A stretch of DNA of 10,403 nt from Echinostoma caproni (GCA_900618425.1 UZAN01042412.1:1-10403); one strand, 5' to 3'. Positions 1 to 8,584 are shown, counted from the first letter of the stretch. The notes: a model not told the origin generated them from the sequence alone. Numbers and translations are program-made.

Positions 1-134
1 ACCGCTGGGTTTTTCCAAACTTCATGGATTACAGTTATTCATAATCGAGGTGTTTCGGTGAATTTTTTAAGATGCTCATTTCCTTATAGTAATTGACCCA
101 TGATGAAATTGTTGAAATTCAGATTCTTCATCAT

Positions 135-140
135 TTTATA
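135..140 (-). terminator. Possible variant poly(A) signal for the annexin
   Basis: No AATAAA or ATTAAA is visible on the minus strand below the stop at 233. TATAAA at 140-135, about 95 bases past the stop, is the nearest variant hexamer. This is weak evidence in AT-rich DNA. Confidence 0.2.
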
Positions 141-232
141 TCGAAAATGCACAAAATGTTCACCCCATAGACTTGCTTGCCACTGAAGTTCCACCCATGA
201 AAATTTCAGATCATACATTGATTCAGTCTCAT

Positions 233-403
233 TTATGCTGTAGAAACGACACTGAACGACAATAAAAGACATTCACATAAGTTGATATTATTTTGCCCGC
301 AGGTAACATACTCGTTTTCACAAGATTCTAATATTTTCAAGGCACACAACTTAGCTGTGAAAGCCAAGTAGGACCGAATAGCTTTGTCACCGTTCTCTTC
401 ACG
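233..403 (-). CDS. Annexin terminal exon: divergent end of repeat 4 plus C-terminal extension
   Basis: The acceptor ATATTAG (ending at 404) opens in phase 0, as the previous exon requires, with [16 protein letters not shown]501 falls 44 residues after the repeat 4 loop Met457, and E-E-N-G-D lines up without a gap on the usual D-T-S-G-D. This supports the exon even though its similarity is low. Most annexins end within about ten residues of this helix. Here the frame stays open for about 40 more residues, ending in a Cys-containing hydrophobic tail ([15 protein letters not shown]) and TAA at 235-233. A possible donor (GTATGT at 311-306) could instead remove that tail, with a candidate acceptor CTTCAG at 188-183. 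I prefer the read-through on simplicity only. Confidence 0.65.
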   Translation of the reverse strand, partial: REENGDKAIRSYLAFTAKLCALKILESCENEYVTCGQNNINLCECLLLSFSVVSTA

Positions 404-3400
404 CTAATATGACGCCGAAGGCATGGAACACAAAGACGTTATGCAATGTGATTGCCACTGTCCACAGAACCAGTAAGCCACCAAATTAGCAAGTACAACC
501 ACCACGGTAAATCTGAAATTTTTGATTTACTTACTGATACCCAATGTTCCAAAGTTTTGCCATAATCCTTTTGGAATTCCTCCTTAATTCGAGCCAAATC
601 GATTTCGCAGCGGCTAACAATGATTCGAATCAAAGTCCGATCTCTAGTCCCCAATCCTTTCATGGACTTCAAGAGCTGATAGGCAAAGTACTTTTGTTTG
701 TTTTTGATACAGCGAACTGAAGAGAAGAACAAGTTGAACACAGTACTAATACGGAATTGTGTATGCTACTCATGGATAAAATATTCATATACACCGTTGA
801 CAGTTTTCTTGTTGTCCAATCAAAATATGATGGAAAGAAGAATACAAAACCACGAGAGGCCACTTTGTTCATGGGGACATTTTGTATCATTTATGCCCCG
901 AAATTAAGAAGTGCACAGCCCTTAATCGTCCGAGTAAATAATTTCACTACACAATCGCTCCAAAATAAATCATATCTTCGCTGCTTTTACACGTTCAGGG
1001 AAAATGGTTACATCCAATGAACTACCCAGAGAACTGGCTTGTTCTCGTAATAGCAATTCTCATATTTGCATACTGTTGGATTACATCTTATGGACATTGG
1101 GAGATTAAAACCATCGTTGAAAAAATCTATTATATTATTATTTAGCTAGCATCTGAAAATCCTCTCCCTCTCTTTATCTCACACACAAATTATAAGTGTA
1201 TGAATTTTAAACTGACGAAAACACGTTAGAAACAACTCAAGTCATATTTACGTTGCCATAAAGCCACCAGGTGTTCAAAGACAGCTAATTAATAGGTGGC
1301 ATTTCATTTTTATCGTAAAGAAATGAAGCGACATACCGATGGATAACATTGATTTGAGTAAATCACCGCTCATCTCGGATTTGAGAGCCTTTTCGATATC
1401 ATTCTTGCTCACTTTTCCGTATTCTTCAAACACTACACGAAGATGTGCAAAGGATTTCGATCCCAAGATCATAATGAACCTGAGGGTATGCAAAGAAGTA
1501 GGAATTGACGTTATTTTTGTGACTATAATTTGGTATTGTAATTGTAAGCTGCCGTTTCCACATTATAGATCAACAAACTCATTTATTCATCTTTAGGAGC
1601 CCGTAAATTGAATGTAACGAGAAAATTTCCACTGAATCTAGTGAACTAGTGTACACTTTGTTGCTTGATATGGTAATTGAAGCAGCCATTATCGACTCTG
1701 TCACCACTTGATAAAAGTTTAGGGATCTAAATGTGAACCTTATCACCGATGTTCGACTTCACCGGTAGGCGTTCATGTTTTCGTTTCTTGTAATATGACA
1801 CTCGTTAATGCTTTGCAAGAGCATCAGTTTGGTTGGGCCATGCAATGGGTGAACTGAAATTTATCATGATAGTTTGATTTATTTCAAACAAATGAATGTT
1901 TTTTGCACACAGAACAACAAATGCATTGGAGTATTGGTATTTTTGGCTTGATGAGATAGGAAAAATTATGGCGATACTGCACCTCTTGTCATAAATCAAC
2001 TCAACAAATATGTAAAATTTCACTTTGATGAAATACAAACTTTTCAAAAAAAGGAGCAAACTTTCTCACTTTGATTCATCGGTTCCGAGCCTCTTCTCGC
2101 CAGCTTTGTACAACTCTTCGGCATCCCGCCGAGCAGCTTCACGATCCACTGTGGTGCTTTCATCTCTATTTGCCTGGAGTAGACTGACTAAAATCCGCTT
2201 GAAATATCTTGATGTGTCATTAATAACGTCCTTTTCCAAGTCTCGGTCGTGCACTGGGATGGGGTAGGTAGTGCGAGAGTTGTGTGAAATGCATTGGTTT
2301 GGGGGCATCTGGTATAATACACGTCTCTAATTTCAGTGAATTCGACAGATGATAACTCCGAAAACCTGACATTATTTACCAGAATAAATCCACTAGAACA
2401 TTAAAACGCAAGTCAGAAAACCAAAAACTTTTTCGAATGATTCATTATCTCGCCGGTACACATCACATAATTTTTTTTATTACACACCTAAGTGTGATGA
2501 ACAGTGGATGAGGAGAACCCCATAGTCCTGGAAACCGGCAATCTAAGCCACGGGACTTGGAGTGGTGAACCACATTAGGCCCCGATAGGTTAGGCGTGGT
2601 GCTGAACCGGCTGACAGCGGAGCTGCCTATCACCAACGGTTTGTTGTTACTGGGATCACCTCTTCCCGCTGGGTTATTGAATCATTCTGGAATGGAAGAC
2701 GGGAGGGATGAGCCTTGTTTCCGTTTTTGCTTGAGGTCAATCGTTATTGGAGTGTTGGTGATCAGTTTGGGGCCAGGATAAGTGGAGAGCAATAAAATCC
2801 TATGCTGATAGTTCAAAGCTTTTCATTTATTAGCCGCGTTTGGCCCTGGATAAAGCATTTTGTAGGAGTGAAAAAATTCCACAGATCAATGCAACAAAAG
2901 TATTCGTTCCATTTTTTTCATTCAACTGGGTTAGGTCAGTCGCCTCTGCTAAGAAGGAAGCAGATCACTCAAACAATAAATCATTTACCAAATGCTCGTA
3001 TTTACTGGACTATTTTAATTTTGTGAATAATGCAAAGCCCATGTTCAGAAGAAAACCACCTCCTCCAGTGATTATAAATAAAATTAAGGGAAAATCGTGA
3101 ATGAGTTAGCAAAGCTTTCGCATTCTTCTCGTTCTCTCAAAACATTCCTTATTGAATACGGACAAACTACTAAATACATAGTGCCGTTGTCCATATGACG
3201 ATAACTCGCCTTTATATTACTTTAGAAAGAAATAATTCCGTAGTCTGCCCTGCTTAAACTTAGAACAAACAAAGTTGCAATTATCTTGATCAGCTACGAG
3301 TAAAAAAAAACCAATGGAAACAATTTTCTGCTTTTTACATCAAATAAAGCACCAAGCATTGAGCATGTAACAAAATATATTGTAACTGAATTGATTTCCT

Positions 3401-6165
3401 CCCATTTTTCAGAATAATTNTTTTTCAGAATAATTCGACATTCATCTGCTTTCCAGTGTGAGCATTTTGGTTCAAATAATGTCAACAGCGTGGCTCTCAG
3501 CTCACCGAGTACAACATGAAACTTATTGTGAATCAGCTAACAAATATAAGCACCGAATCCTTCGAACAATATTTTAAACTTATATCATTCACACTTTGAC
3601 TACTGTGAATATTTGAGTAGTAGGTTTGTGAATATTAATTTCAATTCCGTGTTGCACTCCTCAAAGATTAGACGATAGAAGCTAGACTCTGATCGAATTA
3701 AAGATAAGAAGCAGTTTCTATTATTCGGTTCGTTTTTCTTCTACTTTTATTGCTACACCTTTTCACACAAATTTTTACTTTATCCATTCCTCTCCACGGC
3801 ATCATTTGTAAGTTGACATTGTTCGACCCAGTGAGTAGTTCATTTGAACTTATCGTACACGTATTTATAGATCAATATATAGAATAACTGTTTAAATAGA
3901 TAACAAATAACTCAGCCCCTGTTGTGTTCTTTCGATTGTCCCAGATGATGTATGAACATGTTCATTCGAGCGGCAATTATCCTTTTTTGCCACTTTGTTA
4001 TAATCGCTAATGCGCTTTCACTGCAACAATTTGTGTTTTGAAAACCATCAAAAGCTGCACAGCTATCTCACAATCCCATTTTATCATCGATAATCATACA
4101 GTGACGAGTTTGCAGTGGTCCAATTTCAGAACAAAATAGCATGTACACAGATAATCACTCAATAAAAAATAACTATTTTAATCATCTGAAATATACTGAT
4201 CTGTACACCGCATGCGCCTTGGTAATGGCACCGAACAGGCTCTTCGCTAAGCTGTGTGTGCGAGGAATATGATTCTAAAGTTGAAACTCAACCAGTTTTG
4301 AATGTTTCAGGAATGGCATTTGAGCAACACCGTTAACTTGCTATACCGTTGTCTACAACTCAAACGATTGTATCGAAAAATGGCAATAAAGAAAAATGAA
4401 TCGTACTTCTTTTGTAAGCCTCTTTGACCTTGCGAATTTGCTCGTTTGTCCGTGAGCAAAGAATTTCAATCAGTGCATCTTCATCCGTTCCAGCACCTTT
4501 TACGGCCTTCCTCAGTTGCATAGCATCGAAATCCTCAGGACTGTAGCACAAAGCTTCCACGCATTCGGAGAAGTGACCACTCAACTCCGATTTGAATTCT
4601 TTTATCAAATCCTTTCCATACATGGTCTTGAACTGCAGTACAATTTTAGTTCGTTGTTCAACTGAGCGATGGCCCATAATATCGATTATTGTTTTTTCAT
4701 CCGTTCCCAAACCTTTCATGGCTTTTTTCAGTCGCTCACAGTCTTCGAAAGCATTAAAGTTTGGGAAGGGTTTCAAAGTGGGTGCATACTGTAACAGAAG
4801 AAATAATTAATAGAATTTGTGAACCCAGTTATTGTAGGTTATGTGATCGTCGTTTTCCGATTAATCTAAACTAAACAAGTTACAGTGATCGTGGGCAAAG
4901 TTTCACCGCTCGAGATTGATGTCCTCGGTAAAAGCCACGATTATTTCACTAACACATGCGGATAAAGTTGTATGTAATCCGATAATTCGAATATAAGTCA
5001 TTTGTAGTTACACTGTACACCCTTTTATTAAACGTAAAATGAGAGATAAAATATTCAGGGATTAAATGCAATAAACTTCCAGAAAATAATAATAATATTA
5101 TTGTGTGCTTATAATTCTTTAACTCCACATTTTGAAATGATTTTACGAAAGACAACGGTAAAATAAATATTCTGTCGGGGACAAATGGAAATGCTTTGTT
5201 CACATGGATGTATTGTGACCTCTCTGTTGATACAACTATGACCTTTGGTGCGGTACCATGAATCCACGAAACTACAATTTAACCAATGCCAATTGATGAA
5301 ATCAAGTTATGCTGAGATCTGTTTGCTCGAGTTTTAGGAGCTTTTGACGTGTAGGTGTAACATGTTTGAAGTTGAATTCCTTCTACAGTAAACTTCAATA
5401 CTTAAGATATACTTACCCCCAAATCATTAGCGTCTGTCTGGATTACGAACAGCACATAGAAAAATGTTAAGGTTAAGAAATAAAACGGTTAGTACAAAGA
5501 GACCTGGATGATTATCTAAAGCATTGCCCATTACTGAAGCACTGTATACATAACTTACAATGTCTTCGTGTGGCTTTAATGGAGTGAAGCCTCCTATGGC
5601 TTCCGCAATTGAGTCACGAGCATAAGCGTTACTATTAGTTGCTAAACTGTTTTCTGCAATACCCAATGCTGCTCCAGCATTTGGGGTTGGGAACTTCATA
5701 TCTGATTGCGGCTCGGTATTGCCAGAGGGAAAAGAACTTCGGTTTGACGGTGCTCCAGGTTGGTAACCAGTGTTCCCAAAACTCGGAGGTGCTGGAGGCA
5801 GAATTGGATTAGGTGTACTCCCCGAATCAAATGAACAGTTCGGTTGCCCACATCCCGGAAAATTTTCTCCTGAAGGTCCCATAAATGGGTCAGTTACACC
5901 AGGGTAAGACTGGAAACCGTCGGAAGGGTTTGCCAAACCAGGTGTGTAACCGGATCCCATTGGCATCCCTGTTCCAAATCCAACATGTGATGCATATCCG
6001 CCTCCTACTAGTTCAGAATAAGGGCCCGAATCCTGAAAAGAACCGGGAAAACCTCCGAACCCCATTTCCGGGTGAGGTGGTGGTGGTGGTGGTGGTAGTG
6101 GCGGNTGGAAAGCCCCCCGGGCCACCACCAAAGCTCCACGCAGACATATCGTCTCCCGGAAACAT
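233..6165 (-). CDS. Annexin with long Pro/Gly-rich N-terminal arm (annexin A7/A11-like architecture), six coding exons
   Basis: Proposed joined coding exons, in transcript order: 6165-5559 (discounting the N at 6105), 4788-4407, 2253-2070, 1479-1337, 716-535 and 403-233. All introns are GT-AG and every junction phase agrees, giving about 555 residues and a stop at 233-235. Residues 1-202 are a Pro/Gly/Phe/Tyr-rich arm; residues about 213-515 are four annexin repeats. Type II calcium loops: repeat 1 MKGLGTDE with E270, repeat 2 VKGAGTDE with D342, repeat 3 EKRLGTDE with E426, repeat 4 MKGLGTRD with E501. Each acid sits 44 residues after the loop's first residue, the spacing found in annexin A5. 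Annexins bind acidic phospholipid membranes in a calcium-dependent way at the cytosolic face; in schistosomes, family members are reported at the tegument. Annexin A7 and A11 carry similar low-complexity arms. Family assignment is very secure; the exact start codon and the last residues are less so. Confidence 0.9.
535..716 (-). CDS. Annexin exon: end of repeat 3 and most of repeat 4
   Basis: The acceptor CTCTTCAG (ending at 717) is followed by two bases completing Val439, then [20 protein letters not shown], the repeat 4 loop MKGLGTRD, and [20 protein letters not shown], close to the L-I-R-x-x-V-S-R-x-E-I-D-L signature of repeat 4 in other animals. The loop has Arg where most annexins have Asp after G-T; that side chain is not a direct calcium ligand. 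The exon ends WVS in phase 0 at donor GTAAGT (534-529). Confidence 0.94.
717..1336 (-). other. Annexin intron (repeat 3 / repeat 4)
   Basis: This 620-base GT-AG intron contains only short chance open frames on both strands. A pyrimidine-rich plus-strand stretch near 1158-1180 is simple sequence. No gene or identifiable mobile element is seen. Confidence 0.85.
1337..1479 (-). CDS. Annexin exon: core of repeat 3
   Basis: The acceptor CTCAG (ending at 1480) is followed by one base completing Lys391, then [20 protein letters not shown] and [16 protein letters not shown]426 in S-E-M-S-G is the acidic ligand paired with the repeat 3 loop. The pattern G-S-K-S-x-x-H-L-R-x-V-F-x-x-Y is typical of annexin repeat 3. 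The exon ends at donor GTATGT (1336-1331) in phase 1, matching the next exon. Confidence 0.94.
1480..2069 (-). other. Annexin intron (within repeat 3)
   Basis: This 590-base GT-AG intron splits the repeat 3 calcium loop from its helix B. It is AT-rich with no supported coding, RNA or repeat feature. Confidence 0.85.
2070..2253 (-). CDS. Annexin exon: end of repeat 2, linker, start of repeat 3
   Basis: The acceptor CCCAG (2254 end) is followed by two bases completing Met330, then [20 protein letters not shown] and [11 protein letters not shown], the conserved end of repeat 2. D342 is the acidic calcium ligand paired with the repeat 2 loop in the previous exon. The usual D-T-S-G is D-T-S-R here. 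The linker ([23 protein letters not shown]) leads into repeat 3, whose loop reads EKRLGTDE with Arg replacing the first Gly, a feature repeat 3 also shows in annexin A5 (Lys-Trp-Gly-Thr). The donor GTGAGA at 2069-2064 leaves phase 2, which matches the next exon. Confidence 0.94.
2491..2790. repeat. GC-richer island, candidate dispersed repeat (SINE- or LTR-fragment-like)
   Basis: Base composition changes abruptly from AT-rich intron to mixed, GC-richer sequence (for example around 2515-2700) and back again. The stretch contains one open frame, 2596-2781 on the plus strand, whose translation resembles no protein I know and whose frame is closed by a stop upstream. A sudden compositional island inside an intron is typical of an inserted dispersed element. 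I see no terminal repeats, target duplication, poly(A) tail, tRNA-like box or hammerhead ribozyme core (CTGATGA plus GAAA), so the class is unassigned. Confidence 0.4.
3405..3435. other. Assembly join: single N flanked by an exact 15-base direct repeat
   Basis: The 15 bases TTTTTCAGAATAATT occur at 3405-3419 and again at 3421-3435, separated only by N at 3420. This is what a contig overlap left unmerged around a one-base gap looks like, so the second copy is probably not real. Confidence 0.8.
4407..4788 (-). CDS. Annexin exon: repeat 1 and most of repeat 2
   Basis: The acceptor AG at 4790-4789 is followed in phase 0 by [20 protein letters not shown], then the repeat 1 loop MKGLGTDE (M226-E233) and KSELSG with calcium ligand E270. 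Repeat 2 follows with [20 protein letters not shown] (loop G300-x-G302-T303). The exon encodes residues 203-329 plus one base of codon 330 and ends at donor GTACGA (4406-4401). The R-S-x-E-Q-R and C-S-R-T-N-E-Q segments are the diagnostic helix-C regions of annexin repeats. Both calcium loops look intact. It is the best conserved exon in the window and the anchor for calling the gene. Confidence 0.96.
4789..5558 (-). other. Annexin intron between arm and core
   Basis: This 770-base GT-AG phase-0 intron separates the low-complexity arm from the annexin core. It includes a short AT-rich trinucleotide stretch near 5086-5102. No other feature is seen. Confidence 0.85.
5559..6165 (-). CDS. Annexin exon: Pro/Gly/Tyr/Phe-rich N-terminal arm, with candidate start codon at 6165-6163
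   Basis: Read in the frame that opens [15 protein letters not shown], this exon encodes about 202 residues. A run of prolines at residues 20-32 is followed by repeated GFGGFPG, GYTPG, YPGV and GYQPG-like units, then a more ordinary, probably helical segment (residues about 142-202) ending KPHEDI before a GTAAGT donor at 5558-5553. The N at 6105 lies between F-P and P-P-L-P. Counting it as a base breaks the frame; leaving it out gives 606 bases, exactly 202 codons. ATG 6165 has a purine (G) at -3, and an in-frame TGA sits nine codons upstream (6190-6192). Vertebrate annexins A7 and A11 use such arms for ALG-2-type partner binding and self-association, but I do not see a clear PPYP-type ALG-2 motif. 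An alternative reading keeps the N and enters from an acceptor at 6195, giving a less plausible start to the exon. Confidence 0.8.
6076..6096. repeat. GGT/CCA trinucleotide microsatellite encoding polyproline
   Basis: About seven tandem GGT units on the plus strand, read as CCA (Pro) codons in the annexin arm. Such tracts vary in length and are hard to assemble, which fits the N a few bases away at 6105. Confidence 0.8.
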
Positions 6166-6210
6166 AGCAATGAAGTCTTGGAAATCCAATCACACTGCTT
6201 TGCTGCCACC

Positions 6211-6220
6211 TATTATATAC
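6211..6220 (-). promoter_or_regulatory. TATA-box-like motif upstream of the annexin ATG
   Basis: The minus strand reads GTATATAATA at 6220-6211, roughly 50 bases before ATG 6165, leaving room for a start site near 6185. It supports a separate annexin promoter here, but TATA-like words are common in AT-rich DNA. A downstream position inside an intron of a longer transcript is equally possible. Confidence 0.3.
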
Positions 6221-6449
6221 CTACTTAGTGCTGCAATTGGATTGGTAATTTCATTACCTAATCATCAATCGTAACAACCAACAGACTCCACCAACGATAA
6301 TCACGTTACATTCATTATTCTAGATTCAAATCGATAGGACTGTCGCGTGACACCACGTGTGTGGAATCACGTAGGTGTGTGCATTCCGGCAGGTCACATT
6401 AGAATTAGACTTGACAAATTTGTTATAGACATATATTTATTTATTTCAA

Positions 6450-6480
6450 CATTATTCTGCATGAAAATGCAATAATAATG
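6450..6480. repeat. Short imperfect inverted repeat (hairpin)
   Basis: The arms CATTATTCTGCA and TGCAATAATAATG flank a short TGAAAA-type loop, pairing with one small offset. The hairpin lies just downstream of the donor at 6496 on the minus strand, so in RNA it would sit at the 5' end of the intron. Confidence 0.45.
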
Positions 6481-6496
6481 GTAGAACAATACTCAC

Positions 6497-6604
6497 CGAA
6501 TCTTCCACTATCTCCCACGCCGGATCGCTGTCATCAGTGGTTTCTGAATGTTTGCAGTCAGTCGATGTTTCAGCTGATTTTATTGGAGTGGATGGTGTTG
6601 GTTT
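6497..6604 (-). CDS. Upstream exon, acidic Ser/Thr-rich, possibly 5' annexin exon or end of a neighbouring gene
   Basis: The acceptor GATCAG (ending at 6605) and donor GTGAGT (6496-6491) enclose 108 bases, exactly 36 codons. It reads KPTPSTPIKSAETSTDCKHS followed by an acidic end with D-P-A-W-E-I-V-E-D-S. It joins the 7075-7323 exon in phase 0. I recognise no domain; the composition suggests disorder. In phase 0 the exon can continue into an acceptor at 6195 (reading through the N at 6105), or into acceptor TTGCAG at 6233-6231, where it would stop after one codon. It does not fit the preferred annexin arm frame unless the weaker donor at 6492-6487 (GTATTG) is used. Confidence 0.7.
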
Positions 6605-7074
6605 CTGATCATATGAAAACCAATATGGATTTTTGAAAAAATAGGCTTTTATAAGACAATTTACTAAAATCTTTTCTCGATAAGATCGAAACGATACTTA
6701 AAGTTTATTTATAGGCTCCAATATCTACAGCTATTCCATTTTTATACACTTATTATTAACACTACACATAAAATCATTCCACATAAGTTTTAAGATCAAA
6801 TGGTACTGATAATTAAAATCCTTTAATTAGAATACCGCAGTAAAACCTACAGTCTCTTTCACTTTCAGTTCTATTCGGTCACTAATCACTCATGAGATGA
6901 ACGAAGTTACACATATCTTGAGAAAGGTACTCATAAGCTGAAAAACTCTGATATATCCATTTACCTTTTCAATCAAAAAAATTTGTTATTTGAACTCCTG
7001 TGTAGCTGAATACTGAATGATAACTAATTAGGTATTTCATGTGACTATTATCGACAACCAACACATAAACTCAC
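6605..7074 (-). other. Intron between the two upstream exons
   Basis: This 470-base GT-AG intron is AT-rich, with no other feature seen. Confidence 0.75.
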
Positions 7075-7323
7075 AGCCTCTGATTTTTCCTCATTTTTTG
7101 ACAGTGATTTCTGTGAACTAGTGACTTCCGGAAGAGAAGGAACAGGTTGTGGCGGTTCAGATGGTTCTTTGAACTTATCCTCTTTATCCGTTTTCTTCGC
7201 CACTGTTCGTGGTCTTTCTACGGACGACTGAGCCGGTCTGTACGATTGAGATGCAAGTGGGTTTTCCAGTTGCACGGTTAGCAGAAAGCTGGAATCGCCT
7301 TCATCAAAATCAGCAGATAGAAT
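7075..7323 (-). CDS. Upstream exon, Lys/Glu/Pro/Ser-rich, partial gene
   Basis: The acceptor CCCCAG (ending at 7324) and donor GTGAGT (7074-7069) enclose 249 bases, exactly 83 codons in phase 0. The exon begins ILSADFDEGDSSFLLTVQLE, which looks like the edge of a folded domain, and continues into a charged, Pro-rich low-complexity stretch ending N-E-E-K-S-E-A. I do not recognise the protein. It must be preceded by at least one more exon at higher coordinates, but none could be established between 7324 and 10403. Whether it belongs to the annexin or to a separate upstream gene is unresolved. Confidence 0.75.
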
Positions 7324-8584
7324 CTGGGGTAGAATATCAAAGTAATTGCATTTTACTGAATGAAAGCTACATCTCTTTATTCATGTGACCAGTTTCATTA
7401 GCAGTTTCTCTTGTAACTGATTGTTAGCAAATACACACCGGCTTCCACCTTTGCACAATTTTTTTATTTATCTTTGTAAAGCTTAATTACAGTCGCGGCA
7501 AAATCCTGAGATTGCTGAAAGAAAAATCCTAGCTAAGGAGAGTTTATTGCCGTTTTAGCGAAGGAATGTCATTTTGTGGGCAGAAATCACAGCGGAAATA
7601 CTCCCATACGTGGGCATTTACTCTGATTACTGGACCCAAATGGCACATGTTTTTCTAAACGTAAATTTTTTCGTGTCTCCCCAGTGTTCATTTCCCGGAT
7701 CACGATAGGTGGTTTCGTAATACCATTGTGAGTAAGCATATGTGAGCAGTGATTGTCAAGTGGTTGTTCATTTCACGCTTTCTTTTGCTATGAAAGTCAC
7801 GAAATTTACCATATAAACGAATCAAATAGCACATTAAGATAATAAAACTTGTTTGCAAATAGCATAAGACGAATAGTTGATGATAAATCTTGTTCACTTC
7901 ATTATATTTGATTCAACGTATGTGCCAGTTGTTCAGTCAGACGACCATGACGTCAGTTATGGTCACTGTAGGTATATTAAACACTACATCGTGTTGTTTA
8001 TGGATACTATCGATCGACCAATCGCAAAATTAGCGCATGCTTTCTGTATCACACTAAAGCCTTCTCTTGTTCACAATGCCCGGAAGCCAGTTCCCACAAC
8101 TAAACCGTGGTTCCACTTTCTATCAGGCTAAGAAATGCAACAGAATTCTGTCCATGGTAGCATGAGGAACATTTGGAACTATCACCATAAATAAAAGTAA
8201 TAATCAACACAATTAAACCGCATTTCATTGATTATATCACTCTTATTAGTTAATCGAGAGATCGTGGTCTTAGAGACTGGTCCGAAATAAACACTACCCG
8301 CATAATTGCACAGTGAAATGGCAGATGAAGAAATCATTAGTTAACTAGACATGGTAATACTGAAGTCATATGAGCTGATGATCTAACAAACGTTACTTAA
8401 GTTTTAGATATCATTATGAGGTACTTCCTAATTCCTTCTGGTGTTACCATGTGACCACAATTAATTGAAATATGAACATTTCAAACGAAGAAACAAATTT
8501 TCGTAATCAAACCTCGTGACGCAAATTAGCCAGCTACAACTGATTCACAACAAGTCAAAAACCGCGTCATACCTTGTGACCTAA
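7324..8584. other. No supported gene
   Basis: AT-rich sequence. One plus-strand frame (7877-8131, 84 codons) is open but resembles no protein I know and lacks clear exon borders, so I do not call it. A diverged extension of the inverted repeat at 8585 may begin near 8360. Confidence 0.6.

Larger units (their letters stand above)
2254..4406 (-). other. Large annexin intron (within repeat 2)
   Basis: This 2.1 kb intron separates the repeat 2 calcium loop from its acidic ligand exon. It holds a GC-richer island (about 2491-2790) and an assembly join at 3420. The remainder (about 2800-4400) is AT-rich with no coding stretch I can support. Confidence 0.85.

Noticed and set aside
84..272. Minus-strand open frame of 62 codons below the annexin stop
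   Set aside because: No similarity to the expected annexin end. The terminal exon at 403-233 aligns with repeat 4 in another frame.
2596..2781. Plus-strand open frame of 61 codons in the GC-richer island
   Set aside because: No recognised domain and a stop just upstream; it is better explained as chance openness in a GC-richer repeat.
5086..5102. AT-rich palindrome-like trinucleotide run
   Set aside because: Short simple sequence, expected by chance in AT-rich introns.
5427..5558. Continuation of the annexin arm frame past KPHEDI
   Set aside because: A strong GTAAGT donor lies at 5558-5553, and the phase matches the next exon exactly. The residues beyond it look like intron read-through.
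5885..6274. Plus-strand open frame of 129 codons with a polyvaline run
   Set aside because: It is the antisense of the annexin arm; the polyvaline comes from the GGT microsatellite read on the wrong strand.
7877..8131. Plus-strand open frame of 84 codons
   Set aside because: No recognised domain, no exon-like borders and no homologous copy in the window. It may be chance.
8371..8395. CTGATGA word that could start a hammerhead ribozyme, as found in schistosome SINEs
   Set aside because: No stem II plus GAAA follows at the right distance. A similar word on the minus strand near 6530 lies inside a coding exon and also lacks the core.
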